Assembly: GCA_012295275.1 (NCBI GenBank)
Contig: CM022665.1
Span: 27,238,946 to 27,302,945 of the forward strand
Reading direction: 5' to 3'
DNA: 64,000 nt
Origin: Chrysomallon squamiferum
Taxonomy: Eukaryota; Mollusca; Gastropoda; Neomphalida; Peltospiridae
Position 1 is the first letter of the stretch; the number at the start of each line of letters is the position of its first letter. The position numbers were made by a program, and so were the translations under genes. Under the pieces are notes generated by a model. It was given only the letters and a program-made list of their open reading frames with translations. It was not told the origin of the DNA and did not search any database. Positions 50,831 to 64,000 of this stretch are shown here, piece after piece.

Positions 50831-52084
50831 TAATATGATTAGGATCACAACAATAACAGCAACAAATATTAAAATTCAGAACAAGAAGAGAAATTCCAAA
50901 TTTACCAGCAACAGAGGCAACAAAACATTTATGCTAAATAATGACATTATTTGAAGAATAAAACTAAAAAAAAACCTTCTGCTATTAATGAAAAGATCAG
51001 TAATGGTATTTTTTCTTATTTGATGTTTATATGTACAGTCTAACATTTGTCTCTAAAGTAAAATACTAATATATGTCTAAATGGTTGCAAGATGACCATC
51101 CACTTTCAATTGGAAAAAGATGCGCAGAGCAAGCGTGCATCCCAAACGTGCCAAATTCAAATTTTTGCTCATTTTATGACACCGGTTATTACTGTTTGTT
51201 ACACCTGAAAGTCGCTAGAGGGTGTCACTCGATTCAAATTTATCGTTTGTTAATTTTACGCCTCGTTTAAATGTCTGCATCAAATGATCCATATCATTGC
51301 TACACCAATAAATCTGTCGCCAGTCCTAGTCAAATTGGCCGTTTTAATACTTAGCACACCTTGACACCATGCTGTTCATACAACGCCTTGCTCATACCCG
51401 TGGCATTTACTGCGGTTGCAGAATAATTAACCACAAAGTTTAGATAAAAAATATCTTGTACTAAAACCATTTGTTCAATGAAAAGCAGATGCAGTTCACA
51501 TACTGCTGGTTTTGTATTATCAAAAAAACCCCAGCAAGATGTAGATACAAACATTTCATTAATAAATGCTCATTAACTGAAGCTGAAAATCTTATATAGA
51601 TAAGCGTAAATTATAATGAAATTTTAAACCTATTAACTTTATTAAATGAATTAATAATATATTATATTGCTTCAAGGCAATTCTCCCATTTCAGCTAGCT
51701 AGTATGTCTAGCTAGCATGTGATATATCTTTGCCAGAAAGACAACAACAGTTTTTTAAACAGTTTCTGTTACTTATCATTAAAAGCAGCCCACGAAATCT
51801 TGTGAGCGGGTTTCTTCTATCATATCTATTATAAAAGCACACACAGTCATATACATACATAATTACGTGTTCATCTCCATTTTGTTTTTGGTTTTTTTAA
51901 TGTCACTAACACCATTTTATACTAACTAATTCATTTGTTTCGAGCTAGATTTATAATTATACTTAATAAGTCTTAAATTTGGCACATAAACCAAGACCAT
52001 GTCTAATACTGAAAGAGACTGTGCATGTGGCTTACGAGTTTTATGCTGGAGATTGAACAAAGATTACATAACTGAATTTAAATA

Positions 52085-52087
52085 AAC

Positions 52088-52153
<66 letters not shown>
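52085..52153. repeat. (AAAT)n then (AAT)n microsatellite
   Basis: About seven AAAT units pass directly into about twelve AAT units. Confidence 0.9.
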
Positions 52154-52158
<5 letters not shown>

Positions 52159-54080
52159 TTAATCTACCATTTAAAGAACGAACCAAATAATAAATAAATA
52201 AATAAATATTTTAAAAATAAATAAATATTTTAAAAATAAAACATCCTAAACTAAAAGGAGAAAGGGAAAAAGATATAAAAAGCTTTAATTTCGTTAAGTG
52301 ACGTTTTAAAACTGGAAGCTGGCTTCACTGACAGAGTTAGACAGATTTAGAAAGTCAAGTAGAGCACTTGAAAAATAGAACTCGAGACATTTGTAAGGAC
52401 GCGGATGTTTTTCACACTACGTCACATATGTCAAGAAAGAAGTCATATTAATCTCAGCGAAAAAAACAACGTCTTTATTTAAGTGTTAATATCCGATTCG
52501 GTTTAGCGTATTAGATCGGTTTTAATACCAACAATAAGCAGTTAATTATAAATTGGCAACTGACTGTATCGCCTTCATGTCTATAAAGGAAAGAAAGAAG
52601 AAATATTTCATTTAATGGTTCATGACGTCATACATGTGACTAAGGACTTCACAAATGAGAAAAAAAGAAAAGAAAAAAAAGAAAAATGTCCGCTGCCGCC
52701 ATGCCATTAGCTGCTTTTCGATTATCTTCAAGAGATATTTTATGTGAATCTTCTCACAGACAGGAATGCTTGTACCATTGTAATATATTTGTAGCAAATT
52801 TCCCAGTTCTTTTATGAGAAAGAATTAAAAATCAATCATATTAAACTTTTAAGAAACTTTTTAAAAACTGTGTGAATATACGATCGTAATTCAGTCTGTT
52901 AGACGCGATTTGATTCGAACAGTAACAGTTAATTATAATATTATATTGTCAGGAATTGTGATCCTGCTGATATGATAGCCAGCTCAGTATAAATATGACT
53001 ATAACAGTTCTTGATAGGAAAAAAAGATTCTGCAATACTAGTAATATGAATGTTTTTATATTTAAGCGTTAATGTCCATATTATTTCATAGTTTTGGACT
53101 TGTTTTAATTGCTTCAGTAACCAGTCATTTAAGAGTAGAATGCTTGTTGTAATGTTTATTTGTTTTGTTTTTGTTTTTTGACAGCTTCGATACCCTATAA
53201 TATAAATAACTATAAAATCGCATTAAATGTTAGAAACATTTATATTTAATATTAAATGTCTGACTGAAACGTTTTTACTTAAGTATTAACTTCTGAACAA
53301 TTTCAATGGATTAGGCTGTTTTAATACTAATTTTAACCCAGTTCGTTCTAAATAGGCTAGTAACTGCATCGCTTTATCGGCAAAGTCGAGAGGCAGGGAA
53401 TATCCAGAAAACAACTGAACTGAAAAGGTACGTACAAGTATCTTGTTAATGTGTGTGATCTGGCGTTGTTTTGAAGGTAAAGTTGATGTAATCGCTAGAG
53501 TATGTCTGAAGGATTTATTTTTGTCAGTTATGAGAACTGTCGCCATTACAAGTCTGGAACTGGTTAAGGATCTAGCAGAATTCTTACAAGACAAAGATTA
53601 AAACTGGCGCAAGAAAAAAACAAACAAAAAAAAGGTTAACATAGCACTAATAGCAAATTATTATATCAGATAGTTCACGGCAGTTCATAAATTGCGGTAA
53701 AGCCAATAAAGAGATGTTTTTGTTGAACAACTTTTAACAAAAATTTCGAAACGAATTATTACTTTTGTTAGCGATTCTGAAAATAAGTAGGTAAATTTCT
53801 GCAAAGATAAGCATCACGGGAATTTTTTAATGATTAAATGCAGTGAATAACAAAATTCTGACAGAGAGACATTAATTTTAACCGACAAAGTTTTGGGTGG
53901 ATTAAAAACAATTACATTACGGACATTTGAAAAAGCAAATATATGCATTAATTTTATTAATTCTATTTATTTATTTTTTATTTTATTTTTTTTTATTTTT
54001 TTTTAAGCTGCCGATTTGCAACATGCTTCTAAAATATCTCATCATCATACGTGATCTTTTTATTCCCTCTTGGCAACAAG

Positions 54081-54105
54081 ATGCAGCTCAGTGGTAGAGC
54101 ATCGT
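54081..54105 (+). repeat. tRNA A-box-like fragment
   Basis: GATGCAGCTCAGTGGTAGAG is a near-perfect tRNA D-arm/A-box sequence. What follows is AT-rich with no T-arm or B-box, so this is probably a truncated tRNA-derived SINE or tRNA pseudogene. Confidence 0.4.
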
Positions 54106-54336
54106 CAAATTTAAAAATTAAAAATTATATTCGTCACACAAAATTTTCGTATTTTTATTTTTATTTAAATTAATTAATTAAGTAACTTTTTTGTATGTGG
54201 AACAATCCAAATGTAAATGTAAATTCCATCACTTAAACGTACAGCAAACGAATGTTTGCGATATATTTTATTAAGAAAGATCAAGAGAGATTACTAATGA
54301 GAAAATGAAGCAAATATTAAAATGTTTTAAAACTGT

Positions 54337-54339
<3 letters not shown>

Positions 54340-54423
<84 letters not shown>
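54340..54423. repeat. (CT)n microsatellite, about 42 units
   Basis: Uninterrupted CT run of 84 bases in AT-rich unique DNA. Confidence 0.95.
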
Positions 54424-54428
<5 letters not shown>

Positions 54429-57400
54429 TCTTTTTCAAATAATTAAATATAAGTTAGACAAACCAGCTCTTCATTTGATGTTACAATACTTATAATTCAT
54501 TACTTTTAAACTGTTTCTAACTCATAAACCTAACATTTAATGTGGCAGACACATTTACGATTCATTTATTTTGTCATAAATAGCAAATATAAATCGATAT
54601 AATATGATAAAAGAAATGAAAATAATAATAATTGTGATTTTTTCGGCAAATGTCTAACATTATCTAAAGGAAACAAACAAAACAAAACAGAGCAAAGCAA
54701 AATAAAATTAAATAAATAATATTATTAATAATAATAATAAATACAAAGCAAAATAACTAAATAATGGGTTAGCTCTTTTCATTTGATTTTCTCGTTTTCA
54801 CTTTCTGTATCTTTCAATTTTTTTTTTTTTTTTTTGTATCATCTTTTTGTTTCTCTTCCATTGCATAACTTTCCCTTCTTGAAACACACATACACAGGCA
54901 CATATACATATACATAAATACATATTTTTTTACTCTAAGTAATTGCAGAATAACATTTAAACGACAAGAAAAATTATTTTGCTACTCCGTGACGAGTTCT
55001 TTTTCAAATTATCGTAATTGCTTCCATAATCAACAAAAGATTCAGTCACACTACTGAAGACGTCAAAGTCAGAAACTTGCGTTTGCAATCTGACAGGTTT
55101 GCGACATGACGCACCGGGTCTACCGGAGTTCTGCCCAGACAGCCGTGTTTTTAACAAATGATGGTCGTAAGGTATGCAGGCCTTTTAAAAATCCCATTAA
55201 TACAATAACACGATGAGTCATTCCCTTTCAGAACGAAGGCGATATAGCAAAATTACAGTGTTTTGATGAACATAATTATTTGCTGATTACATAAAGGCTA
55301 CATGCCTTCATCTCGGAATGGGATCGGGCGTTTACAGGAATCCCAATTTCGACATGGCGATGGATGAGTTAATCAGATAACCACGAAGCATATCAAAAAC
55401 ATAAGATCACAGCCCGTAACAACGACGCTACTCTGCGATAATGAAGTTATTTAAGTTAGTTAAAGCCTCGTCCAACTGTTGATGTCCATTTCCTGTTTAA
55501 TTAGATTGTTAAGCTTCATATGGCATAAAGCCTAGCCTCTGGTCAATATTAGCTATGACCAGGGGTCAGCATATTGATTGCAGAGTGTGTTATGAATTCA
55601 GAACCAGTGTCAACCAATGGATGACGTTAACGAACAGTTGGAAATTGCGACATCGTTCTTGGTAATAATAATACGGTCTGGTCATTGTGGTTTGGAGCAT
55701 ACTGAACGAAAATAAATAAATAGAAGCAGTATATATATTAAGAGTAAATGTTATTTTTCTAATACATATATATTTTTAATGCTATTTTGAAATTATCATA
55801 CTTTGAATTTTTAAGTCAGAATTACAGCATATTATTTAGCGAGATGAATGTAATAAGATACTTAAATAACCAGAACAGTTACTACAATTATTACAGCGAT
55901 AACAATAACTGAAAATAAAAGTGTAAAAAGAAATTTTAAAATATTTAGCAAATACATAACTTTATTGGAGTTAGAATCGAGATACTCCACAAAGAACTGT
56001 TACAGATAATCTAATAAAAGTGTCTTAATTCTGACATCTACAAACGAACTTCAGACAAAAGATATCTTTCAAATTGAAAGGTAGTCAGTACAGTAGAGAA
56101 AGTGTCTGTGTGAAGTTACCAGGTAGCCAGTATGGCGGTAAGTTTCCGTATCTCGGTTACCATATGTTTGAAAGTTAATTATTTGATTGATAACGGATCA
56201 CTTCTTTCCTTTCCATTTATTTCTTCTTTTGCTTCACACTGTTTGTTAAAAGGGATCTCATAATGTTTTAAAACGAATTCTGATGTTTCAACACATACTA
56301 AAATTACCTTAACACATAAATGCCTTTGCGAATAGGAAATGTCTTTCGTTCTCAGATGGATACTTTTAATATTGGCGTGTTTTCTAAAGTGATTTTTTTA
56401 AAGGTAGAAAACAAACCAAAAAAAAAAAAAAAAAAAAATAAAAAAATATATATATAAAAAAGAAGAAGAGGAAAAGAAACAAGAAACGAAAAAAGCAATT
56501 ACTGAAATTCTCAGTATATTTGATAAGACGCTAACGAAGCTGATTACAAGCTGTCGGATTTGTTCACTTCCTGTCGAAGTCCAGATACGATCAAATAATG
56601 GCGGCCATTTTGACAGCCAGTTCTGCTCATCTCTGCGCCAGTACAAATAAACCATTAGTTGTGGAAAGAAAGCTGTATTCGTGTTACCTTTACAAGTTGC
56701 CAGTGAAGTGTAATTGAATGAAGTCCAGACGGGATTATGAAGACGAATTGCACTTTACTTGTAAACCAGTAACACATTAACACAGATAACAAGATTTTCT
56801 TCCGTTAGTATAACCATCTTGAACCAAGGTCGATTCCGTTGGCTACAAAGCATTAATTACTGTGTGTCTCGCTTATCGTCGACCTTCGCTGTATAGTATG
56901 ACCTTTTATGATTAGATTAAGAAAAGAATAGCTTTCAGTTATCTAACCAAATATAATCGAGTTAACTATACAATAAACAATGGTTGTTTTGCATATTTCA
57001 TCTTCAAATTAATTTTTAAGACGATATATATATATATTTAAAGAATATTTTTGTGTATCTAAAATATTTATTATTTGCAAATATTTTCCCCGCTTGTTAA
57101 TATTAACCACAGTGACGGTCTTAGAGCTTCAAGAATTTTGAAGAATTAAACAAGAAGCTATTAATGATTAATTTTATTTTATGATTAATGTTTTTTTTTT
57201 TTTTTTTTTTTTTTTTTGTAATGTTGTTGTCAATAAATTAAGTAATATTTATCCCACGCTACTTTAATGCATATTAATACTCTTGCTGTGGGATGCATTT
57301 ACAAGTTAGAATAAATTACCTTTCGTATACGCTTTGGCATAGCCACTGAAATAGAAACCGTGTATTATTTTATAATTACAAATAAATGATTTTATATGAG

Positions 57401-58205
57401 AGGTTTACCAAAATAACAATACTCATGTCAAGTCCTTCCTCAAAAAAAAAAAAAAGCTTGCGAATGTGCAGTTTCACTCTAAATTACCACCAGTATACCT
57501 ATGAATGTCGCCTTTCATCCATTAGCCATGCCAGTGAATGTCTTCATTAAACAACAACATATATCAAACATAAATAACTTTGTTAAGTTTTGTTTTTATG
57601 TTAATATCCTTGAAGTATAAAATATGGCAAACACAAGGCACAAAAATGTGCTAAATGGGGTCGATCAGGTGACCTTTAGAAGAATTACATCCGGTCTGTC
57701 GATGCAGATAAAACGTTGATGCATTAAAGAATAAATTGCTTGGTATAAATAAGCTTAGACATGATACTTCTGGTACATTCGCTCATCATGGTGGTCCATG
57801 CCAAAACCGAGCCAAAAAAGAAAAAAAAAATCAAATACAAAAAAAATCTTTATCAACAAAAGGCGTAACTTGGAGGAGTTTCGGTTATGGCCTGACCAGC
57901 TAAAAGACGACAGAAGTTTTTAAAACATATATATACACTGTCGTGTATAGTGTTGCTAATTGGCAAGTTAAAGTGCCACTCTTTGAATTCATTACACCCA
58001 ATATCACATTCTGTTAACTAGTCTTTGCACCGTGTTAAGTTATATGACATGTTTATGCAAGCTGAGTCTCGTAAATTGGCTCGTTGTGACAGGCAACTGA
58101 TATGATGAGATAGCGCGCAGATACAACAGTGAAAGCAGCTGATTACAGTTTAAGTTTCTCTTTAAACACAAGATGATTTTAATCGGGTTAGAGGAACAGC
58201 CACGT

Positions 58206-58236
<31 letters not shown>

Positions 58237-59443
58237 TCCATAATAATATATGTTTTTTTAATATAAAGGGAAAAAATGTCTCTTTAAGATAAGATAAAAG
58301 TTTGAATGAAAAAAATTTAAAAAATGTAAAAAAATGTCTAAATCATTTTAAATGTCATTATTATGTACATTCATAAAGAACTACTTTCCATCTTCGTTAA
58401 ATAAAACTTTAAAAATATTTTAAATCAGAGAAAGACAAAGTTTTGCTAGACTGTATACAAAAATAAATCGTTTCAATAAAAAACCTGCATTAAAAAAGTA
58501 TTAATTTAATAACATATATATTCATCACTATCTGCTTTACTTACTACTCTCTATAGTTCGTCTATAATTATGTTTGATGTGTCTGTCTGTCGTTAATCGG
58601 TATATTTAACAGACACCCAACATCAAAAGGTTAAAAGCTTATATAATGTAATTCCCTTCAAAACGGACGGTGACGCATATGGTTTATTTGACAAGAAGAT
58701 CGAAGTTACATCGCCTAGAAATCGCTAATTAAAGCTCGGTGTGTAAACAGTGTCCGTAGACAACAGTTCTATCTTCCATCTGACCGTGGTCAGTAACTAA
58801 CCCGGACAATGCTTTCGTCTGGCCAGTTTGTTTGATCAGTGACAAACTTTTCTACAAGATGTGAGACTGTATTAGCTCTATTCGGTTATGACAGGCCTCG
58901 AATAAACAGAATCTCAAGAAATTGAGTTCCTTCTTAAATACTGATTCATCGTGACCAGACTGTTTTCGTTTGCTTTCTGGAAAACTGGCGTACAAACTGT
59001 AGTTAATTTTATAATTGGCTATTTAACGCTAGGTAACCATTTTACCGTTTCGTCGTACTTATTTAAAATATGTATACTTTGCATTATTGTCTTCCGAAAG
59101 AATGAGATCATAATTAGATTTCAGTGTGAAATGTTTAATTTTAGCTAAAATGTTAACTAGAGAAAAAAAAGTCCCTTAAAACAGCGTTTCTAATAATTTG
59201 ATCTCTTGAACTTTAAGAAGACGTTTAGGTCATAGGTTCTCTGGCTGTGTAAATTTTCTGTCCAGGCCAGGACCTAGTAACTAGTATTTTATTATCTTTA
59301 GCATCTTTGTGGAAACTAATTAGAAAATAATGATAACAATGATGATGATGACGTAATAAATTGTTTATAATGCGAAACTAATAATACTCCAAAATTATTT
59401 ACGTTTTCTTACATTTATGAATGCCTATAGGTTTTATGTGCGT

Positions 59444-59446
<3 letters not shown>

Positions 59447-59504
<58 letters not shown>

Positions 59505-59535
59505 TATAGATAATAATAACAACAACAACAACAAC
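59447..59535. repeat. (AAT)n with flanking (AAC)n
   Basis: About eighteen AAT units, a GATATAG interruption, then about six AAC units. Confidence 0.9.
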
Positions 59536-62500
59536 AATAGTAATAAAGTAATAAATTAATACAATTTTAATCACTAGATACGGACAGTTTCTGTGCTGTT
59601 CACGGCAAGTCTAATACTTTGTCAGTTAAACCGCGCTAGTGTTAAATACGATAATGGCGTGCAATTATCATCTTACACAGGTGCTCTCTTTGTTCTCAGA
59701 CGCTGCTAATTGGAAAATTGGGAAAACTAAACGTTCTTGTCTGTCACCATTATTCAGTGTCACGATGTTTGAAACCGTCGTTTAAATACGCTGCGTACAG
59801 ACTGTTATAACACAGGGTAACACAAGACATGCCAAATTATGTCTTAACAAAACAGTGTGGCATAATGTCACTGCGTAAATAAGTGGTGTCTTTGTGTTTC
59901 TAATTCATTGGTCGAAAGTGCAAGATAAAACAAAGAGACGTTGTTTTAATTTTACTTGTTAAATTCAATGTCATTTTCCGTGAAACATGACACAAAAATA
60001 TTTTTTTTTCTAATGACGGTTACAGAAACAAACTAACATAAGTTCTATAAAATATATTCAGATTAGCTTATAGCACTAGTGCTGGTAGTAAAAGCGGTAG
60101 AAGTTGTAATAAGAGAAGAAAATCACATTTTGACACGTACTGTTTAGTAGAAAAGCCTTTGTTGGTTTGTTTATATCTTGAAATACGAATAATGCAAGCT
60201 CTTTGTTTTCATGCCTCTATAATTCGTTGTAATTTATAAAGGTGGTTTCCATTTATTGCTGTTGAAGAGATAGTATTTGTTGTTGTCATCGTTGTTCAAT
60301 ATTTAATTAATAAAACAATAATCTTGCTGGAATTAATAAATTAAACTCGTCTCGCCATCCTCGTCTGCCACACTTTTTATAGGTGGCGCTGACATTAAGC
60401 TTACGAAATAGCTTGTAATCCGTTTTATTTTTTTTTTAATATCGCCTCGTACATTACCCTTCACAAAAGACGTGACAAGCAGAATTATCTCAACGTTGTC
60501 GCGTGAACAAGTCAAAAAAAAAAAAAAAAAAAAGCCAATAAAATTTTGTAAATAAATATTAATGTCGTTACGTAAAATGACAGAGAAATGATGGCCATTG
60601 CGAACTGTTATAATCCCAATGGGTGCCTCGTCTCTGTCATAATTACGATTAAACAGCTGTTCTGAAATATTTTAATTAATAAGCTCGATGGAGCCGGAGA
60701 GTACTGGAATAAGGTAGTTAATCAAAGGACAGTACAATGCTCAACATGACGTGGAGCGAAACTGGAGAAATGGTAAACATCCATTATTATGCACACTCAG
60801 CTTCGTCTTGTGATGTATTACTGGAATCCATGTCACGAATAGATCGTTATCAGACGTTATTTAGATCTAAACTTTTCTTTATTGCTTCCCACGTGCCAGT
60901 CTCGCCGATGACATTACGAACACGATGACAGAAACTCTTAAAATAATAATTTAAAGAAAAGCGAGACGAAATAAAATAATAATTGAATGAAGAAGAAGAT
61001 TAAAAGAAAAGCTATAAACAGTTTATCAAATAATAATAACGCACTGTTGTCGTTTGTCGCTAGTTTCTTCTAATTTTCTTTTTGCCATTGTTTTCGGTTT
61101 TTAATTTTATTTGCCTATTTTTATATCTTTACCACTGAACATATTGGCATGAAATGTTTTACTGTCATTGTTATAGTTTTTTTTTTTTTTTTTTTCTAAC
61201 TATAATATTTAGTTTTTTCTTTATTTTTCTTTATTTTTTCTTATGGATAGCTTTTAGAATACAATATTAATATGAATTATTATGCAAATTCTGTCTTATA
61301 AAGATGAGATTTTTTTTAACATATTTATCTTTTAATTGTAAAAGTGAATCTGCTTACAGTCAGAATAACAGGATTGCAATGTATTTTCATCTTTCAGTTA
61401 TTTTTTATATCAATCCTTTCATTCAAGCTATTTTATAAATAAATCATGACAGTCTGATTCTTAGCAGACGATTTAAAAGATTACTCCTCTCAAACGGTCC
61501 CATGTGTAATACTTCACGAAGCTCCCTTCAGGCCTGCACGTGCAAAACTTAATCGCGTTACTACATTTTATATAAAGCAAAAATTAAATTCTGATGAACA
61601 CATTACCATTTCTCTAACAAATAATCAAAGACTTAATTTACACTGCAGAGCGTGTAAGTAAACTGTTTTCATGTAAACACAGTGAACTCATTATTTGTAG
61701 TTTTTATTCATTCAAACGTAACAGCTCTTTGAGTTTTACAGGATCAAGAAGTTACAGTCGGGTTTCCCTGGGGAAGGGCGGTAAGCCAGGTAAAGTCGTT
61801 ACGACTGTAATTAATGTCGGATTAGCCAGTCTCAGCGCTGCAGATCATGTTCGACCACCAGTCAAACTGTAGTGATGCATGTCTGCAAATAATATCACCA
61901 CGTTAATTCCAGAAAACATCAGCTGCCATCAAAGAAGCTCGGCAAGCTAGTACTGACCCAGGGTCGCCATGTTGTTGAAGAAGAAAATCCTTGATGACCT
62001 TTCATCTTTTTCATTTGGAAGCGAGATCGTGACCTCGGTGTTCTGGTGTGAACGACTTTCGAAGCGCCTATTGATTATTGGTGATCACGCAAACACCTGT
62101 CTCGCAGTTTCTCTACACACGACTTCAAAGTGCTCCCCGCCAACAACTCTTTTCACCTCAAGGCAATGGCGACGCCAGATTCATGATGTGTTGGTTCTAC
62201 ACTGTTTATCAGAAACGCTCCACTGAGTGACATTTGAGAAAGCGGGGGAAAAAAAAAGAAAAAGGACAGAAATTAATTTTCTTTGTATTGTCACATTCAA
62301 TAGCTTTAACAGATAAACGCTAAAAACCAAATCGTTTTCACATGTTTCCATCACAACAGATACAACTGATGATGAGTGTCCGTTCTTTTCGGTTTGTTGC
62401 GTTAACTGTTTTCAATAGACTGACGCCCGCTGTTAATCCTTATCCACACGACTGGTGACGGGTCGATATTTTAAAGAAATCGATTGATTTACAAATGTTG

Positions 62501-63017
62501 AGCAGACGCCCTGGGGACTGATTTTCCGCTTTCGTACACTGTAATTTTCCTTTTGTCTTGCTGTTACTTTTGTTTCATTTTTCATTTCAAAGATAAGTTA
62601 ATAAATGAACAGTCAAGTTTTGTAGAGACTACATAAAACATTCAAAAGATAAAAGCTGTAATTTATCTACAACAAAATGTTTGCGAGTTGAAATGTAAAT
62701 GAGTCTATTTGATTTATATTTGATCATTTCTTTTATTAAAAGCAATAACAAACCTACAAAACAACAGCGTTTTTCTCTGATTTATTCATTCACACGTATA
62801 ATTAGTATTGTGAATAGGTTATAAAATAAAAATAAAATGAGTACTTGTTGTTAAATGGTTCTATTTGAATTACTGTTACATTTTGGAAATAATATTAAAT
62901 GAAGAATTTCATACTTAATAAAACTATTCATTTTAAAAGGAATAAAAATAAAACAAAAAAGGAAAAAAGAACAATCACAACAAGAACAATAAATAAATAT
63001 TTAAATAAGGAGAAGCA

Positions 63018-63019
<2 letters not shown>

Positions 63020-63070
<51 letters not shown>
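63020..63070. repeat. (ATT)n microsatellite
   Basis: Seventeen uninterrupted ATT units. Confidence 0.95.
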
Positions 63071-63072
<2 letters not shown>

Positions 63073-63643
63073 ATATAAAAAATATTAACTAGTTGGTATT
63101 CTTCTTCTTATTATTATTTTAACCAATAAATAAATTTATCCAAAATAAAATAAACAAATAAGTTAGGAAAAATTAATTCTTCTTAAAAAATAAAGATTTA
63201 CATAATTCTATTAATTTGCACCCTTTAATCCCTGACCTATCAACACAGAACATAAATTTCATTCATGAGAACTATCGTGTTGATTTATCGTTATTTTATT
63301 TTTTTTTTGATCTCTCGTAGTCTGCGTGGACTTCAAATTACTCAGGAAATCTACCATTTTTCCCTCTAAGCTTTTTCTAATTACTGTTACGAACGCGAGG
63401 AAAAGATCTAAATATCTTCGCCGAGGTAAAAACTCGTCTTCACCACGGAAGTGTGTCGGCACGTGCAGAAAATGAGAAAGTTCTAGCCGAAGTGGTGCAG
63501 AGCTCCGAGTCTTTGAATTAACCGAGGTATGTGCGGTGTGCCAGGCCACGCTACCTCATGTGTTTTGCATTCAAGTGAAATCCCACCAATGTGTGTAGAT
63601 CAGCGTGTAACTGACAGTGCCGCGGTTCTGATAGTGACACATC

Positions 63644-63737
63644 TATAAAGATAATCACGCGATGGTAGACAGCAGTGTTACTGATTTCCTTACAGACTCG
63701 CTCCAGTAACATCCAGGCGGAGCGAGAAGGAAGCCAG
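63644..63737 (+). promoter_or_regulatory. Candidate core promoter with TATA-like box
   Basis: TATAAAG at 63644..63650 lies in a unique, CpG-rich block (about 63400..63760). Transcription from about 30 bases downstream would run through GC-rich DNA to a possible donor, CCAG then GTAGAA, at 63738. A pyrimidine-rich acceptor-like site (TTTCCTTACAG) ends at 63695, so the alternative is a 42-base exon at 63696..63737. Either could be the 5' end of a plus-strand gene beyond the window, but no coding sequence confirms it. Confidence 0.2.
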
Positions 63738-63949
63738 GTAGAAGCTATTCAACCTGTACTTAATTCTTATCTTTTGTTTCATAATAAATGAAAGATGTTT
63801 TTTTTTTCTTTCTTGCTGTTGAAGTCATGTTGGTTCTCTTGTTGTTGGTGCCGTGATTGCTGTTTTGGCAGATTTGATTTCTTTCGCAAAAGACAAATGA
63901 ATAATTATTTAACAAAATTAATGCATAAAAACAACACGTTTATTTGCTT

Positions 63950-63950
<1 letters not shown>

Positions 63951-64000
<50 letters not shown>
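63951..64000. repeat. (CT)n microsatellite running off the window edge
   Basis: At least 25 uninterrupted CT units; the array is cut by the end of the window. Confidence 0.95.

Larger units (their letters stand above)
47186..63600. other. Non-coding intergenic DNA, repeat-rich
   Basis: No defensible exon was found. Contents beyond listed repeats: A/T runs (about 49388..49410, 56420..56438, 57190..57217, 58208..58233, 60514..60532), CA/TA-rich low-complexity DNA at about 48780..49380, and A-rich tracts near 52080..52250. CpG-bearing unique blocks at about 48330..48640, 55000..55460, 56500..56920, 58650..59040, 59600..59800 and 61480..62460 are the likeliest places for regulatory elements. GCGGCCATTTTG at about 56602 resembles a YY1 site. 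Open frames such as 53286..53594 (minus) and 61969..62226 (plus) have no recognisable domain and no clear splice context. Confidence 0.5.

Noticed and set aside
50474-50838. Overlapping open frames on both strands (poly-Ala/Asn, poly-Leu, poly-Cys)
   Set aside because: All lie in a degenerate trinucleotide tract and contain no domain.
53286-53594. 102-codon minus-strand frame in fairly complex sequence
   Set aside because: No family resemblance, and the flanks lack a convincing acceptor/donor pair. It could be reconsidered if transcript data appear.
54061-54140. Functional tRNA gene
   Set aside because: Only the D-arm matches; the anticodon and T-arm region is AT-rich and does not pair.
61969-62226. 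85-codon plus-strand frame in a CpG-rich block
   Set aside because: Starts with ATG and looks moderately protein-like, but no motif is recognisable and a frame of this length is expected by chance in less AT-rich DNA.
63259-63549. 96-codon minus-strand frame near the right edge
   Set aside because: No recognisable domain; its end runs into a T-rich tract. The block is more plausibly promoter or untranslated sequence.

Overview
The window looks like eukaryotic, invertebrate-type genomic DNA. It is very AT-rich, with many microsatellites, long A/T homopolymers, spliceosomal splice signals and almost no coding sequence. Nothing in it is prokaryotic: there are no operons, ribosome binding sites, CRISPR arrays or rRNA genes. 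I suspect a lophotrochozoan, perhaps a mollusc. That rests on repeat texture and a glycine-rich calpain N-terminus, so it is only an inference.

The only protein-coding sequence I can defend is two homologous minus-strand exons. Each encodes the N-terminus of a calpain (calcium-dependent cysteine protease) up to just before the catalytic cysteine. Exon A (17441..17943) starts at a Met with an in-frame stop seven codons upstream. It encodes a glycine-rich leader and then the calpain N-terminal motif, but carries a one-base frameshift at 17542/17543. Exon B (7858..8079) encodes a short 74-residue version of the same segment, preceded by a strong splice acceptor. Both exons end at the same residue and phase (Arg-Pro-Ser, then a GT donor), so they look like mutually exclusive alternative N-terminal exons of one calpain gene. 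I saw no catalytic-domain exon between them or below exon B, so the shared body probably lies beyond coordinate 1.

Layout, left to right: 1..7857 is intron, very AT-rich and CpG-poor. At 7858..8087 is exon B. 8088..17440 is intron between the alternative exons, holding a diverged minisatellite (about 11.7-12.0 kb), a tRNA-like SINE remnant and a 573-bp segment bounded by 38-bp inverted repeats. At 17441..17943 is exon A, with a CpG-containing leader/promoter zone just above it. From about 18 kb to 64 kb the DNA is non-coding, noticeably richer in CpG, and crowded with (GA)n, (GT)n, (AAT)n, poly(A)/(T) and trinucleotide arrays. It includes one clear Tc1/mariner-type non-autonomous element (18818..19389) with TA target duplications.

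The sharp change from CpG-poor to CpG-rich DNA at exon A fits germline gene-body methylation starting at the 5' end of the calpain transcription unit. This independently supports exon A as near the gene's start and the right two thirds as upstream or intergenic DNA. No novel multi-gene system was found. The best leads are the duplicated calpain first coding exons, the exon A frameshift and the CpG boundary.
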